Shown here one piece after another: positions 43,301-52,637 of a stretch of DNA of 64,000 nt (the stretch's first letter is position 1; the number at the start of each line of letters is the position of its first letter). The stretch spans positions 642,462 to 706,461 of the forward strand of contig NZ_JRYR02000001.1 of the NCBI RefSeq assembly GCF_000807855.2, given 5' to 3'. The notes below the pieces were generated by a model. That model was not told the origin of the DNA and ran no database searches. It saw only the letters and a list, made by a program, of their open reading frames with translations. The position numbers and the translations under genes were made by a program. The stretch is from Flammeovirga pacifica (GTDB taxonomy: Bacteria; Bacteroidota; Bacteroidia; Cytophagales; Flammeovirgaceae).

Positions 43301-44323
43301 ATGAAAAGTAACGATACGACAAACAAAGGTATTTTTTACAGACGATTCGGCGTAGTGACCGTGTTTGCGGTCTTTTTTTTAATATTGGTAGGGGGAATTG
43401 TTAGAACTACTGGTTCTGGTATGGGATGCCCTGATTGGCCTTTATGTTTTGATCAATACATTCCTCCAACGGATGTAAGTCAATTACCAGCAGATTATAA
43501 AACTAGATATGCCATACAAGGTAAAGAGATTGCAGACTTTTCTGCATTTAAAACTTGGGTAGAATATATTAATCGATTAGTAGGAGTATTAATCGGGTTA
43601 TTTGTGTTCTTTACTTTAGTTTTTTCATTTAGTTATTTCAAAAAAGATCCTATAGTTACTTATTTTTCTTTTCTAGCTTTTGTTTTGGTTGGAGTAGAAG
43701 GGTGGTTAGGATCTAAGGTAGTTGCCACAGACCTTAATCCATTTATGATTACGCTACACATGTTGTTAGCTTTAGTAATTGTAGGGATTTTAATTTATGC
43801 CGTTGCTAGGTCTAAGAAACAAGAATTAAGTTACAAAGATCCCGAAAATATAAAACTGGTAAATAAGTGGATATTAATCATCTTATCCATGTCAGTTGTT
43901 CAAATAGTAATGGGAACTCAAGTTCGTGAACATATTGATGAAGTTGCTTTATCTATGGGAGATAACCAAAGAGATTTATGGATAGATCAGTTAGGTTTTA
44001 CTTTTTATTTTCATAGATCATTCTCAATAATTGTAGGAATTTTAAACATCATCTTTATAAAAAATGTTTTTAAAGGTACAGAAGCAAAACACCCTGCTAG
44101 ATTTTGGTCCATTGTATTATTTGGATTATTGACTACAGTAGTTTTATCTGGAGCTATTATGGGACATTTTGGAATACCAGCATTTTTACAACCAATTCAT
44201 TTATTATTAGGTTCATTAATTGTTGGTGTACAATTTTACATCGCATTATTAGTCAACCATTCTAGAGTTTTAGGAAACGTAAAGAAGGTTGAAGAAACAC
44301 ACTCAAAAAACGAATTAGCATAA
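43301..44323 (+). CDS. ctaA: Heme A synthase (COX15/CtaA)
   Basis: 340 residues with about eight transmembrane helices. The N-terminal pattern VGGIVRTTGSGMGCPDWPLC holds the paired cysteines. Heme-binding histidines appear in LHMLLALVIVG, YFHRSFSIIVG and QPIHLLLGSLIVG. It oxidises the methyl of heme O to a formyl, giving heme A for the aa3 oxidase. First gene of the cluster and separated by only one base from ctaB, so translation is likely coupled. Confidence 0.94.
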   Translation: MKSNDTTNKGIFYRRFGVVTVFAVFFLILVGGIVRTTGSGMGCPDWPLCFDQYIPPTDVSQLPADYKTRYAIQGKEIADFSAFKTWVEYINRLVGVLIGLFVFFTLVFSFSYFKKDPIVTYFSFLAFVLVGVEGWLGSKVVATDLNPFMITLHMLLALVIVGILIYAVARSKKQELSYKDPENIKLVNKWILIILSMSVVQIVMGTQVREHIDEVALSMGDNQRDLWIDQLGFTFYFHRSFSIIVGILNIIFIKNVFKGTEAKHPARFWSIVLFGLLTTVVLSGAIMGHFGIPAFLQPIHLLLGSLIVGVQFYIALLVNHSRVLGNVKKVEETHSKNELA

Positions 44324-44324
44324 A

Positions 44325-45224
44325 ATGATTGTCGCAGAAACAGGATCCGCTACTTCCACTCAAACTACAAAAAGTACTCGAGTTAAAGACTTCTATGATC
44401 TTTTAAAAGTAAGATTAACAGGAGTAGTTGTTTTCTCAGGAGTATTTGGATATTTATTAGGGATGGAAACCTTCTCTATCAGTGCAGTTATTGCGCTTGC
44501 TGTAGGGAGCTTTATGATAACAGGTTCAGCAAATACTATTAATCAAATTATCGAGAAAGATTATGATAAGATGATGAAGAGAACGCAGAACCGTCCTTTA
44601 CCCTTAGGGATAATATCAAGAATGGAAGCAGGAATTTATGCTTTTATTTTAGCTCTAGTAGGAACAATTTTGATGGTAGTATTTGTAAATACTTATTCTG
44701 CGATATTGTCTTTAGCTTCTTTAGTGCTTTATGCATTTATTTATACTCCTCTTAAAAGAATAACGCCACTTTCTGTATTAGTAGGAGCTTTCCCTGGTGC
44801 ATTTCCACCAATGATTGGTTGGGTTGCTGCAACAGGGTTCGTAGGCATGGAAGGAGCAGCTTTATTTGCTTTGCAATTTATGTGGCAATTTCCACATTTT
44901 TGGGCAATTGCTTGGGTTGCTGATAATGATTACAAAAAAGCAGGATTTAAGATGTTACCATTTAATGGTAATAAAGATGTAAATACAGCGATACAAATTT
45001 CAATGTATACCATGTTCTTATTACCGATTGGTTTTTTGCCAACACAGTTGGGAATGACAGGTTTTGCATCAGGTATCATTGCATCATTAGCAGGAGCCGC
45101 ATTTCTTTATCAAACTTTCGGGTTGATTAAGGAGAAAACAGACAAAGCAGCATTGAAAATCATGTTTACTTCCTTTGTTTATTTACCTATTGTACAAATC
45201 GTTTACCTTATCGATAAGATTTAA
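44325..45224 (+). CDS. ctaB: Protoheme IX farnesyltransferase (heme O synthase)
   Basis: 299 residues, UbiA prenyltransferase family, with about eight membrane helices. NTINQIIEKDYDKMMKRTQNRPLP carries the metal-binding aspartates and the NRPL motif, and the second acidic region is DNDYKKAGF. It adds a farnesyl group to heme B, the step before CtaA. Its stop overlaps the start of the next cox3-type gene by one base, so the cluster is tightly packed. Confidence 0.95.
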   Translation: MIVAETGSATSTQTTKSTRVKDFYDLLKVRLTGVVVFSGVFGYLLGMETFSISAVIALAVGSFMITGSANTINQIIEKDYDKMMKRTQNRPLPLGIISRMEAGIYAFILALVGTILMVVFVNTYSAILSLASLVLYAFIYTPLKRITPLSVLVGAFPGAFPPMIGWVAATGFVGMEGAALFALQFMWQFPHFWAIAWVADNDYKKAGFKMLPFNGNKDVNTAIQISMYTMFLLPIGFLPTQLGMTGFASGIIASLAGAAFLYQTFGLIKEKTDKAALKIMFTSFVYLPIVQIVYLIDKI

Positions 45225-45814
45225 TGAAAACTCAAATTTCAGCAGAAAACGCACCTAATCAACCAGTAAAAATTCACCCTAAGAAATTTGCCATGTGGCT
45301 TTTCATTGTGAGTGTAGTCATGATATTTGCCGCTCTAACAAGTGCCTATATCGTAAGACAAGCAGAAGGGAACTGGGATTCGTTTGATTTACCTAACATC
45401 ATGTACGTAAGTACAGCAGTAATATTACTAAGTAGTGCTACAATGCATTGGGCCTTTATTAGTACTAAAAAAGATGATTTTAAAAGTCTAAAGATAGCTA
45501 TATCGATTACAGCATTATTGGGTTCTGTCTTTTTAGTGCTTCAATTTATAGGGTGGGGACATCTTGTAGACATGGAAGTGTTCTTTGGTGGTAAAGATTC
45601 TAATCCATCAGGATCATTTGTATATGTTCTTACAGGTCTTCACGGGCTTCATATCATCAGTGCTATTATCTATTTATTTATAATATTAATAGAATCATTC
45701 CTAGGTAAAATTCATAAAGGAACCATTGTCAGAATGGAGATGTGTGCTAATTATTGGCACTTCTTAGACGCTTTATGGCTTTACTTATTGATATTCATGT
45801 TGTTGAATAGATAA
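45224..45814 (+). CDS. Cytochrome c oxidase subunit III-like protein, short form
   Basis: 196 residues with five membrane helices. KFAMWLFIVSVVMIFAALTSAYIV at the start is typical of short heme-copper oxidase subunit III proteins, and the C-terminal helix has MCANYWHFLDALWLYL. In Bacteroidota two subunit III genes commonly stand in tandem. It is the fourth-to-last step of the packed ctaA-ctaB-cox3 run. Subunits I and II are not encoded in this window and must lie elsewhere. Confidence 0.9.
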   Translation: MKTQISAENAPNQPVKIHPKKFAMWLFIVSVVMIFAALTSAYIVRQAEGNWDSFDLPNIMYVSTAVILLSSATMHWAFISTKKDDFKSLKIAISITALLGSVFLVLQFIGWGHLVDMEVFFGGKDSNPSGSFVYVLTGLHGLHIISAIIYLFIILIESFLGKIHKGTIVRMEMCANYWHFLDALWLYLLIFMLLNR

Positions 45815-45816
45815 TA

Positions 45817-45852
45817 GTGATAAATGTCATTAAAAAATATCACAAATGTCAT
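45817..45852 (+). promoter_or_regulatory. Two tandem CRP/FNR-like half-palindromes upstream of the second cox3 gene
   Basis: GTGAT-AAAT-GTCAT (45817-45830) and ATCAC-AAAT-GTCAT (45839-45852) share the right half GTCAT with the ctaA site. Each left half matches the ideal complement ATGAC at 3 and 4 of 5 positions. Centres are 22 bases apart, two helical turns. Confidence 0.45.
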
Positions 45853-45941
45853 CAAATAGTTGTTTTTATAAAGAAACTCATATTTATTTGTAAACAGATA
45901 ATTTTTTAAAAAGACATTATAAAATTTAACATCCAATCTTT

Positions 45942-46697
45942 ATGTCGTCATCTACATCTTTGACACCACTCGAAATTTCTAAATGGGATGGAGGGGAAAG
46001 ACCAATGAATGCAAGCTATGGAAAGCTAATGATGTGGTTTTTCTTAGTTTCAGATGCATTTACTTTTGCATCATTACTTATCGCCTATGGAGTAGTGCGT
46101 TATATGCATCCAGCTTATGAAGGTGCTTATTCTAAATTTGAATTTGCAACAAGTTCAGATGACTTTTATTGGCCAATCCCGGAAAAAGTCTTTAATGCTT
46201 TTCCAGGTTTGCACGGTATGGATATACCTTTAGGTTTTGTAGGGTTGATGACGTTTATTCTGATTTTATCTTCAGTGACAATGGTATTAGCTGTTGAAGC
46301 AGGAGAGAGAAAATCTCAAAAAGAAGTTGAGAAATGGATGTTATGGACCGTTGTTGGTGGTATCACATTCTTAGGATGTCAAGCTTGGGAATGGTCTCAC
46401 TTTATTCACGGTTCTGCAGAAGGTGTTGTTAGAGATGGAGTACGTATTTTCGGTGCGAACTTGCACGTGAATGAATACGGTCCTCAGTTATTTGCTAACT
46501 TCTTCTTCTTCATTACTGGTTTCCACGGTGTTCACGTAACTTCTGGTGTAATCATTAACATTGTGATTTTTTACAATGTAGTAATGGGTACTTATGAAAA
46601 GAGAGGTTCATACGAAATGATTGAAAAAGGAGGACTTTATTGGCACTTTGTCGATTTAGTTTGGGTATTTGTATTTACCTTCTTCTACTTAATCTGA
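45942..46697 (+). CDS. Cytochrome c oxidase subunit III
   Basis: 251 residues with five or more membrane helices. GKLMMWFFLVSDAFTFASLL begins the subunit III fold, and FFFFITGFHGVHVTSGVI and KGGLYWHFVDLVWVFVF carry its typical His and Glu features. It stabilises the oxidase and the proton path. It is separated from the preceding cox3 by about 125 bases holding two CRP/FNR-like sites, so it may start its own transcript. The cox4 gene follows after 37 bases. Confidence 0.92.
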   Translation: MSSSTSLTPLEISKWDGGERPMNASYGKLMMWFFLVSDAFTFASLLIAYGVVRYMHPAYEGAYSKFEFATSSDDFYWPIPEKVFNAFPGLHGMDIPLGFVGLMTFILILSSVTMVLAVEAGERKSQKEVEKWMLWTVVGGITFLGCQAWEWSHFIHGSAEGVVRDGVRIFGANLHVNEYGPQLFANFFFFITGFHGVHVTSGVIINIVIFYNVVMGTYEKRGSYEMIEKGGLYWHFVDLVWVFVFTFFYLI

Positions 46698-46734
46698 TCT
46701 AACTTATTTTTTCATTTCAAAAAACATTACACTT

Positions 46735-47073
46735 ATGGCACACTTTGATGCATCAATGACTCCTGAGGAGATCAAAAAAGCTAAAATGAAAACTGTTATG
46801 AAAGTAACAGCTATATTAGCGGCGGTAACTATCGTAGAATTTATTTTTGCATTTGCATGGCCTGACGGGTCTTCTAGAACAATTCTTAATATCTTGTTCT
46901 TAGGTCTAACATTCTTAAAGGCTGGCTATATTATCATGGAATTTATGCACTTAGGACACGAAACGTTCTTACTTAAATTTGTGATATTATTCCCATTGTT
47001 ATTTTTAGTTTGGCTATGCGTTGCTTTATTTGTTGAAGGTCAAGCCATTCTAGATGCTTTCCTTAATTGGTAG
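46735..47073 (+). CDS. Cytochrome c oxidase subunit IV-like protein
   Basis: 112 residues with three membrane helices: VTAILAAVTIVEFIFAFAWP, then a helix around GLTFLKAGYIIMEFMHLGHE, then LFPLLFLVWLCVALFVEG. This is the pattern of bacterial COX4/CyoD-like small subunits. The HLGHE stretch is common in the family. It ends before a strong hairpin terminator at 47108-47154 that separates it from sco. Confidence 0.88.
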   Translation: MAHFDASMTPEEIKKAKMKTVMKVTAILAAVTIVEFIFAFAWPDGSSRTILNILFLGLTFLKAGYIIMEFMHLGHETFLLKFVILFPLLFLVWLCVALFVEGQAILDAFLNW

Positions 47074-47107
47074 CTAATAGACATTGAATACAAAAGAGTA
47101 TATCTTT

Positions 47108-47154
47108 ATATGGTTTGATTTCTTCAATTTATTGAAATCAAACCATATTTTTTA
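47108..47154 (+). terminator. Strong intrinsic terminator between cox4 and sco
   Basis: A perfect 15-bp stem (47108-47122 with 47134-47148), 11-nt loop and a T-run to 47153. The sco ATG follows 10 bases later, so full termination would leave sco dependent on read-through or another start. Confidence 0.9.
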
Positions 47155-47163
47155 CATAACATA

Positions 47164-47850
47164 ATGAGTAAACCTAATCAAAAAAAGTGGGTGTTTTTAT
47201 TTTTACTAATAGGGATCCCATTGGTAATATTAGTTTTTCTAAAGAGTTTTGGAAAAAACGAATACCGTCTTGAACCAGCTGAAAGCCTACAAGTTTATAA
47301 TTTAAAATCAGTGAATTGTCCTCCCAATGAGGTTGAAGGTACTCATAGAATACCTGATTTTGAATTTATAGATCAAAACAATCAAACTTATTCAAATAAT
47401 AATCTTGAAGGTCATATTTATGTGGCTGATTTCTTTTTCACATCTTGCCCTGATATTTGTAAAGCAATGACTTCAAGTATGCTTAGAGTGCAAGAACGTT
47501 TCAAAAATGATAAGAACCTTAAATTAGTTTCTTTTAGTATAGATCCATCATATGATACACCTGAAGTATTAAATTCTTATGCGGATAGAAATGGCATTAA
47601 TACTTCAATGTGGTCATTACTTACTGGAGATAAAGAAACCATTATGAATTTAGGTCAATGTGGTTTTTATATTACCGCAAAAGAATCAATGACAGGAAAT
47701 TCAGCATCATTATCTCACAGCGACAAATTGATTTTGGTCGATAAACAAAAACGTATTAGAGGTTTTTATAGTGGAACAGATCAAGACGATGTAAAAAGAT
47801 TACTTACAGAGATATCATTATTAATGTTAGAAGAGGATGGAACAAATTAA
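47164..47850 (+). CDS. SCO family copper chaperone for cytochrome oxidase
   Basis: 228 residues with one N-terminal membrane anchor (about 9-27), so the thioredoxin-like domain faces the periplasm. FTSCPDICKAMT has the copper/redox CxxxC pair, and SLSHSDKLILVD supplies the copper His. FSIDPSYDTPEVL is a further family mark. It delivers copper to the CuA site of subunit II. Its end overlaps the next gene by 14 bases. Confidence 0.93.
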   Translation: MSKPNQKKWVFLFLLIGIPLVILVFLKSFGKNEYRLEPAESLQVYNLKSVNCPPNEVEGTHRIPDFEFIDQNNQTYSNNNLEGHIYVADFFFTSCPDICKAMTSSMLRVQERFKNDKNLKLVSFSIDPSYDTPEVLNSYADRNGINTSMWSLLTGDKETIMNLGQCGFYITAKESMTGNSASLSHSDKLILVDKQKRIRGFYSGTDQDDVKRLLTEISLLMLEEDGTN

Positions 47851-48421
47851 TCAAAAACTAAATAAAGGACCATTAATTACAATAGCAGTGTTATCAATTG
47901 CTATACCGTTAGTAGTGGCGATATTGTTGTTTATACCACAGACAGGTAAACTTGGAGATTTAGACGTTTCTTTTTTACCTCACTTGAATGCGGTGATTAA
48001 TGGTAGTTGTGCTATTACTTTATTCTTAGGGTTTTACTTTATTAAAAAGGGTAATACAGAATTACATCGACTAATGATGTTGATATCATTTGTTTTAGGA
48101 GCTATATTTTTAGTCTCTTATGTAATTTATCATTTTCAAGGAGGGCATACCGTTTTTGGTGATTTAAATGCTGATGGTATACTATCTACTACTGAAAAAC
48201 AAGAAGCGGGTTCTTTGAGAGTAATTTATCTTATCTTATTACTGGCGCATATAGTTTTATCTGCAGCAGTTGTTCCCTTAGTACTATTGTCTATTTATTT
48301 TGCCATCACAAACCGTTTGGTTCTTCATAAGAAAATTGTGAAATGGGCTTATCCAATTTGGGAGTTTGTAGCAGTAAGTGGTGTAATCGTTTATTTTATG
48401 ATCAGTCCTTATTATGTCTAG
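47837..48421 (+). CDS. DUF420 family membrane protein
   Basis: 194 residues with about five membrane helices. HLNAVINGSCAITLFLGFYFI and the EAGSLRVIYLILLLAHI segments with paired histidines match DUF420 proteins, which regularly sit by cytochrome oxidase genes and are thought to help assemble it. It overlaps sco by 14 bases. The conserved histidines could bind heme or copper, but that is not proven. Confidence 0.88.
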   Translation: MEQINQKLNKGPLITIAVLSIAIPLVVAILLFIPQTGKLGDLDVSFLPHLNAVINGSCAITLFLGFYFIKKGNTELHRLMMLISFVLGAIFLVSYVIYHFQGGHTVFGDLNADGILSTTEKQEAGSLRVIYLILLLAHIVLSAAVVPLVLLSIYFAITNRLVLHKKIVKWAYPIWEFVAVSGVIVYFMISPYYV

Positions 48422-48425
48422 AATT

Positions 48426-48671
48426 ATGAAAAAACATATAATTTTATCTATTGCTCTACTTCTTGTCAATTTTTATGATGTATATGCACAATGTGCTATG
48501 TGTAGAGCTACAGTAGAAAATAATATATCAGATGGTGCTTCTCAAGTGGGTGCAGGTTTAAATACGGGTATTTTATACTTGATGGCCATGCCTTATATTT
48601 TGATCGCATCAATTGCTTATATTTGGTATAAAAAATCACAACAAAATAAAGTGAAAACTACATTAGCGTAG
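48426..48671 (+). CDS. Small cytochrome-oxidase-cluster protein with CxxC
   Basis: 81 residues from the ATG at 48426. An earlier in-frame ATG at 48414 overlaps the DUF420 stop and adds four residues before a clean signal peptide. After the signal peptide the mature start is QCAMCRATVENN, a CxxC motif, followed by one membrane helix (about 50-70). Location at the end of the oxidase assembly cluster suggests a small periplasmic metal or redox helper of assembly. No named family is recognised with certainty. Confidence 0.72.
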   Translation: MKKHIILSIALLLVNFYDVYAQCAMCRATVENNISDGASQVGAGLNTGILYLMAMPYILIASIAYIWYKKSQQNKVKTTLA

Positions 48672-48703
48672 CTATTAGACAATTTCATCTTTACTTTGGT
48701 ATT

Positions 48704-48739
48704 AACTCTCTTATGTTTCGTACATATGAGAGTTTTTTT
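48704..48739 (+). terminator. Intrinsic terminator of the oxidase assembly cluster
   Basis: Arms 48704-48716 and 48722-48734 pair at 12 of 13 positions around a 5-nt loop, followed by a T-run to 48739. Confidence 0.88.
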
Positions 48740-48816
48740 GTAATTTCATTTTTGATTGATGTCTTCATAAGAACTTCTCAAAACTTCCACTCTAATCCTG
48801 TTAATGTATTGCCTAT

Positions 48817-51800
48817 ATGCAAGCAAAAGTATTTTTTAAACAACTTGTCAACAGTAAAAGTAAAGCTCTACTAGGTCTTTTCTTTTCATTTTTATCTATT
48901 ATAATATTTTTAGTAAATGTGGAATATTATAATGATGAAAAATACGATGTTTTCGTAGAAAATAGAATACAGCAATTATCTAAAGTTGCTGATGATGTGA
49001 TATTTGACATCAAGAACAATATTAAAGAGGTAAGTGAGGATGAACCCGATTTTAAAACACTATTATCATTAAGTTCATTGCCGGTATATATTTATGAAAA
49101 AGGTGTTCTTCAATATTGGTCAAATGATAAGCTCAAACTTAAATACATAGAAGATAAATTATTTACCTACTTCGTAGAGGATGTGGTTAAAAAGGGGAAC
49201 TCCTTTTACTACGTACGTAAATCTAATATCATGTTGTACAATCAAGATTACGAAATTTTCGTGATTGTACCATTATTAGAACTGAGGGATTATCCAACAA
49301 CTATTATGTCCCATTATGTGGATGAATTTGTCTTTGGTACAAATGAAATTCCAAGAATAGATAAGTATAAAGTCAACGAAAACTATAAGCCAGTATACTC
49401 TAAGCATAAAAATTATTTGTTCTCTATTGATGTTTCTAAACAGGTGTCTATAGAATTATTTCCGTGGCATATTTTTATATTTAGTGTGCTTGTTGCTACA
49501 TTCTTTTTATTATCCGCTCTAAGTTCTTTTATCACAGAGTCTATACATAAAGGAGCATCAATATATATAATGCTTTCTGTTTTTGTTATTGGTGTGTTGG
49601 CGTTACATGAAGTTGTATTCTCCATTGTCAATAATCCAATCATAAAAAATGAGTATGAAATATTGTCTACTTTAGGTAGCCCTCTTATTCCTGCTTGGGA
49701 TTCTATGGGAGTAATCTTTATAGATTTAATTTTTATACTGTTAGTCTATCGATGGGTCACTAAAAATTTCAAAGATTTGTTTTCTGTGCAATCCATGAAA
49801 ACATTGAATGTTAAGGTGAAGGTAGCTTTATCATCTTCTTTAATCATTTTATTATTCGTTATTCTAAACCTTTTAGAAGCGGTTTACTTAAATGTTTTAC
49901 AATATGCCCTAGACTTAAATGCTCAGTTTAGTGTTTTTGATATCAGTATATCATATATCCTTGCTCATTTAATTATGCTCCTTGGCTTTCTTTTAGCGGG
50001 AGTCTATTCTCATGTGGCATTCAGAATAATAGGGTGGTGGTTAGATTTCTATGGTAAAGCACTCGCCATGTTATTTAGTTTACTAGTGATCTTCTGTATT
50101 CAATTTATTATTGAACCATTTGACTTAATAGTAATCAACGTTTTATCAATATTTACAGGGGTAACATTAATTTTCGATACAACTAAATATCTAAGGACAG
50201 GTAAGTTCAAAGCTATCATGTATTTGATGTCTCATATTATGTTGTTTTCTGTTTTAGCTGCAGCTGTAATTGAGAAAAATGATACACAGAAAGATGAGGA
50301 GTTTAAGCAAAAATTTGCCTACAAGTTAATCACCAATGATGCAACACTTAAAGCATTTCTTAAGGAAACTATTAATGATGTACAAGATGATGATAGGGTA
50401 ATAGATGCCGTTGCTTTTTTAAATAAACCACATGCTATAGAAGTTACCAAGTTAATTAAAACTGATATCATGGATCTTTTTGGTCATCGTTATGATATCA
50501 GAGTGAATATGGCTTTCGATAATGGACAAGTGGTAAATAGTGAGTATACCTATCAGCAACTTATTGATAATTTTTATGATGGACCAAAGAATGTTCCTTC
50601 TGATATTATAGGTTTAAATAATAAAATGGATTTACAAAAGGGTACTTATAGTTATCTATGTAATATTCCAATTATTGATAAATTCGAAGTAACAGATACT
50701 ATTGGTTATTGTTTGATTGAATTAAACACTAAATCTTTAGAAGGGAATTATTTACAGTCTTCCATCCTTGATGAAAACTATAATATCAACTATAAACAAG
50801 AAGATTATTCTTATGCTATTTTCTTTAAAAAAGAATTAATATTTAGTTCTGGAGATTATACTTATACCAACGATTTTCTTCAAGAATTTGAAATTGATGA
50901 AGGTTCTACACTAGTTTCTAACTTTGAATACAATGGTTTTGAGCATTTATTACTTCCAAATGCGAATAATCGAATTGTGGTTATTTCATCAAAGGAGTTT
51001 AATATTTTTGATTTTATACGTACTTTTTCTACCTACTTCACTATTATAGTCTTTTTTGTTTTTTCTTACTATAGTGTAAAAAATTACGTTGCAGATCCTA
51101 AAGAATATAACCGATCATTTTCTTCAAAAGTACAAGCTTATTTAAATGTATCTATTTTCTTTCCCATCTTCACTTTAGCCATAGTGATGGGTTTGGTAAT
51201 GGTGAAATCATCAAGAAATGATATTCAAAGACAATATATAGAGAAGGCGCAAACAGTGGCCATCAACTTGTTTCAAAGTACAGATATGGATGTAGTTTGG
51301 ACGCAAGAAAAAGAACTAAAACTCGATAATTTTATTAGTGAACTATCTAATATTATGCAAGCTGATATTAGGTTTTACGATAAGAAGGGATTCTTAAAAG
51401 CTACTTCTGATGATGAATTATTTGAAGCAGGAATCCTTAGTGAACAACTAAATCCTATGGCCTATGTCGGTATAATGCAGGATAAGAAAACACGTCTAGT
51501 CTTAAAAGAGAGAATTGGTAATCTAGAATACAATACTTCTTATATTGGTCTAAAAGCTTTTAATACAGGAGATGTGATGGGAGTGGTTAGTATTCCGTTT
51601 TTTAAATCATTGAATAGGTTTGATGATAGAACAGTGGAAGTAGTTACTACAATTATGATCATTTTCACAGTGCTATTTATTACTTTATTACCAATAGTCC
51701 ATTATGCTGCCTTGTCATTATTGAACCCAATAAAATTGATTATTCCTGAACTAAATCGAATCACTTTAAGTAAAAAGAATGAACCGATTAAGTATAATTC

Positions 51801-52557
51801 TAATGATGAGTTTGGGCTTTTAGTAGGGGAATACAATAAAATGCTTTCTAAATTAGAAGAAAGTAAGAAAGAATTAGAAAGGAGTCAACTTGAAAGTGCC
51901 TGGAAAGATGTGGCTAAACAAGTAGCACATGAAATTAAGAATCCGCTTACACCAATGAAATTGTATCTACAACAATTGGAACGTGTAGCAACAACAGATG
52001 AAAACCCTAAATTGATAAAAGCAACAAAGATGCTAATAAGTCAGGTAGATACACTTAGTGGAATTGTAACATCTTTCTCTTCATTTGCTCAGATGCCAGT
52101 ACCTAAAAAGGAAGTATTTAATCTTTCTAAGGTTATTTTAGAGTGTATTATGCTTCATTCGAGTAAAGGGAAAATTCAATTCTCAAATACTCAGGTGGGC
52201 CATGATGTTTTTGTAGAGGGCGATGAGAAGTTGACTGCGAGAATCTTAGCTAATTTGATATTAAATGGTATTCAAGCAGCTAAAGATGATGTCCCTTCAA
52301 ATATAATTATTGACTTATATGAAAATGGAGAGAAAGCGATTATCACTGTAATTGATAATGGAAAAGGTATACCAGAAGAGTATCAAAGTAAGGTGTTCAT
52401 TCCCAATTTTACTACTAAAGAAACAGGGTCAGGAATTGGTTTGGCTGTTGCAAAAAGAGGAGTAGAGCAAATGGGAGGAAGTATTTGGTATGAAACCAAA
52501 GAAAATGAAGGTTCATCTTTCTTTGTTGAATTCTTGATGTCTTCAAAAGAACAATAA
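48817..52557 (+). CDS. Very large membrane histidine kinase, NtrY-like C-terminus
   Basis: 1246 residues, far longer than most kinases. The N-terminal part has a membrane helix near 18-35, an external domain (about 40-205), then about eight helices (about 210-470). A second external region (about 480-740), further helices (about 735-755, 775-800) and a third external domain (about 810-950) follow. A last helix and HAMP-like region (about 955-1020) come before the kinase core: ESAWKDVAKQVAHEIKNPL with His1038, then an ATPase domain with DNGKGIPEEYQSKVF and GSGIGLAVAKRG. No response regulator is adjacent. Likely senses several extracellular or envelope signals, but the ligand is unknown. Confidence 0.88.
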   Translation: MQAKVFFKQLVNSKSKALLGLFFSFLSIIIFLVNVEYYNDEKYDVFVENRIQQLSKVADDVIFDIKNNIKEVSEDEPDFKTLLSLSSLPVYIYEKGVLQYWSNDKLKLKYIEDKLFTYFVEDVVKKGNSFYYVRKSNIMLYNQDYEIFVIVPLLELRDYPTTIMSHYVDEFVFGTNEIPRIDKYKVNENYKPVYSKHKNYLFSIDVSKQVSIELFPWHIFIFSVLVATFFLLSALSSFITESIHKGASIYIMLSVFVIGVLALHEVVFSIVNNPIIKNEYEILSTLGSPLIPAWDSMGVIFIDLIFILLVYRWVTKNFKDLFSVQSMKTLNVKVKVALSSSLIILLFVILNLLEAVYLNVLQYALDLNAQFSVFDISISYILAHLIMLLGFLLAGVYSHVAFRIIGWWLDFYGKALAMLFSLLVIFCIQFIIEPFDLIVINVLSIFTGVTLIFDTTKYLRTGKFKAIMYLMSHIMLFSVLAAAVIEKNDTQKDEEFKQKFAYKLITNDATLKAFLKETINDVQDDDRVIDAVAFLNKPHAIEVTKLIKTDIMDLFGHRYDIRVNMAFDNGQVVNSEYTYQQLIDNFYDGPKNVPSDIIGLNNKMDLQKGTYSYLCNIPIIDKFEVTDTIGYCLIELNTKSLEGNYLQSSILDENYNINYKQEDYSYAIFFKKELIFSSGDYTYTNDFLQEFEIDEGSTLVSNFEYNGFEHLLLPNANNRIVVISSKEFNIFDFIRTFSTYFTIIVFFVFSYYSVKNYVADPKEYNRSFSSKVQAYLNVSIFFPIFTLAIVMGLVMVKSSRNDIQRQYIEKAQTVAINLFQSTDMDVVWTQEKELKLDNFISELSNIMQADIRFYDKKGFLKATSDDELFEAGILSEQLNPMAYVGIMQDKKTRLVLKERIGNLEYNTSYIGLKAFNTGDVMGVVSIPFFKSLNRFDDRTVEVVTTIMIIFTVLFITLLPIVHYAALSLLNPIKLIIPELNRITLSKKNEPIKYNSNDEFGLLVGEYNKMLSKLEESKKELERSQLESAWKDVAKQVAHEIKNPLTPMKLYLQQLERVATTDENPKLIKATKMLISQVDTLSGIVTSFSSFAQMPVPKKEVFNLSKVILECIMLHSSKGKIQFSNTQVGHDVFVEGDEKLTARILANLILNGIQAAKDDVPSNIIIDLYENGEKAIITVIDNGKGIPEEYQSKVFIPNFTTKETGSGIGLAVAKRGVEQMGGSIWYETKENEGSSFFVEFLMSSKEQ

Positions 52558-52573
52558 TCTTAAGTATATAGAT

Positions 52574-52620
52574 AAAAAAGAAAGGCTACCATATTTTAAA
52601 AATAGGTAGCCTTTCTTTTT
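52574..52620. terminator. Bidirectional terminator between the histidine kinase gene and purB
   Basis: Long stem with core gaaaggctacc (52580-52590) and ggtagcctttc (52605-52615), extended by A/T runs at both ends. Confidence 0.9.
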
Positions 52621-52637
52621 ATGTAAGAATGTTAAGA

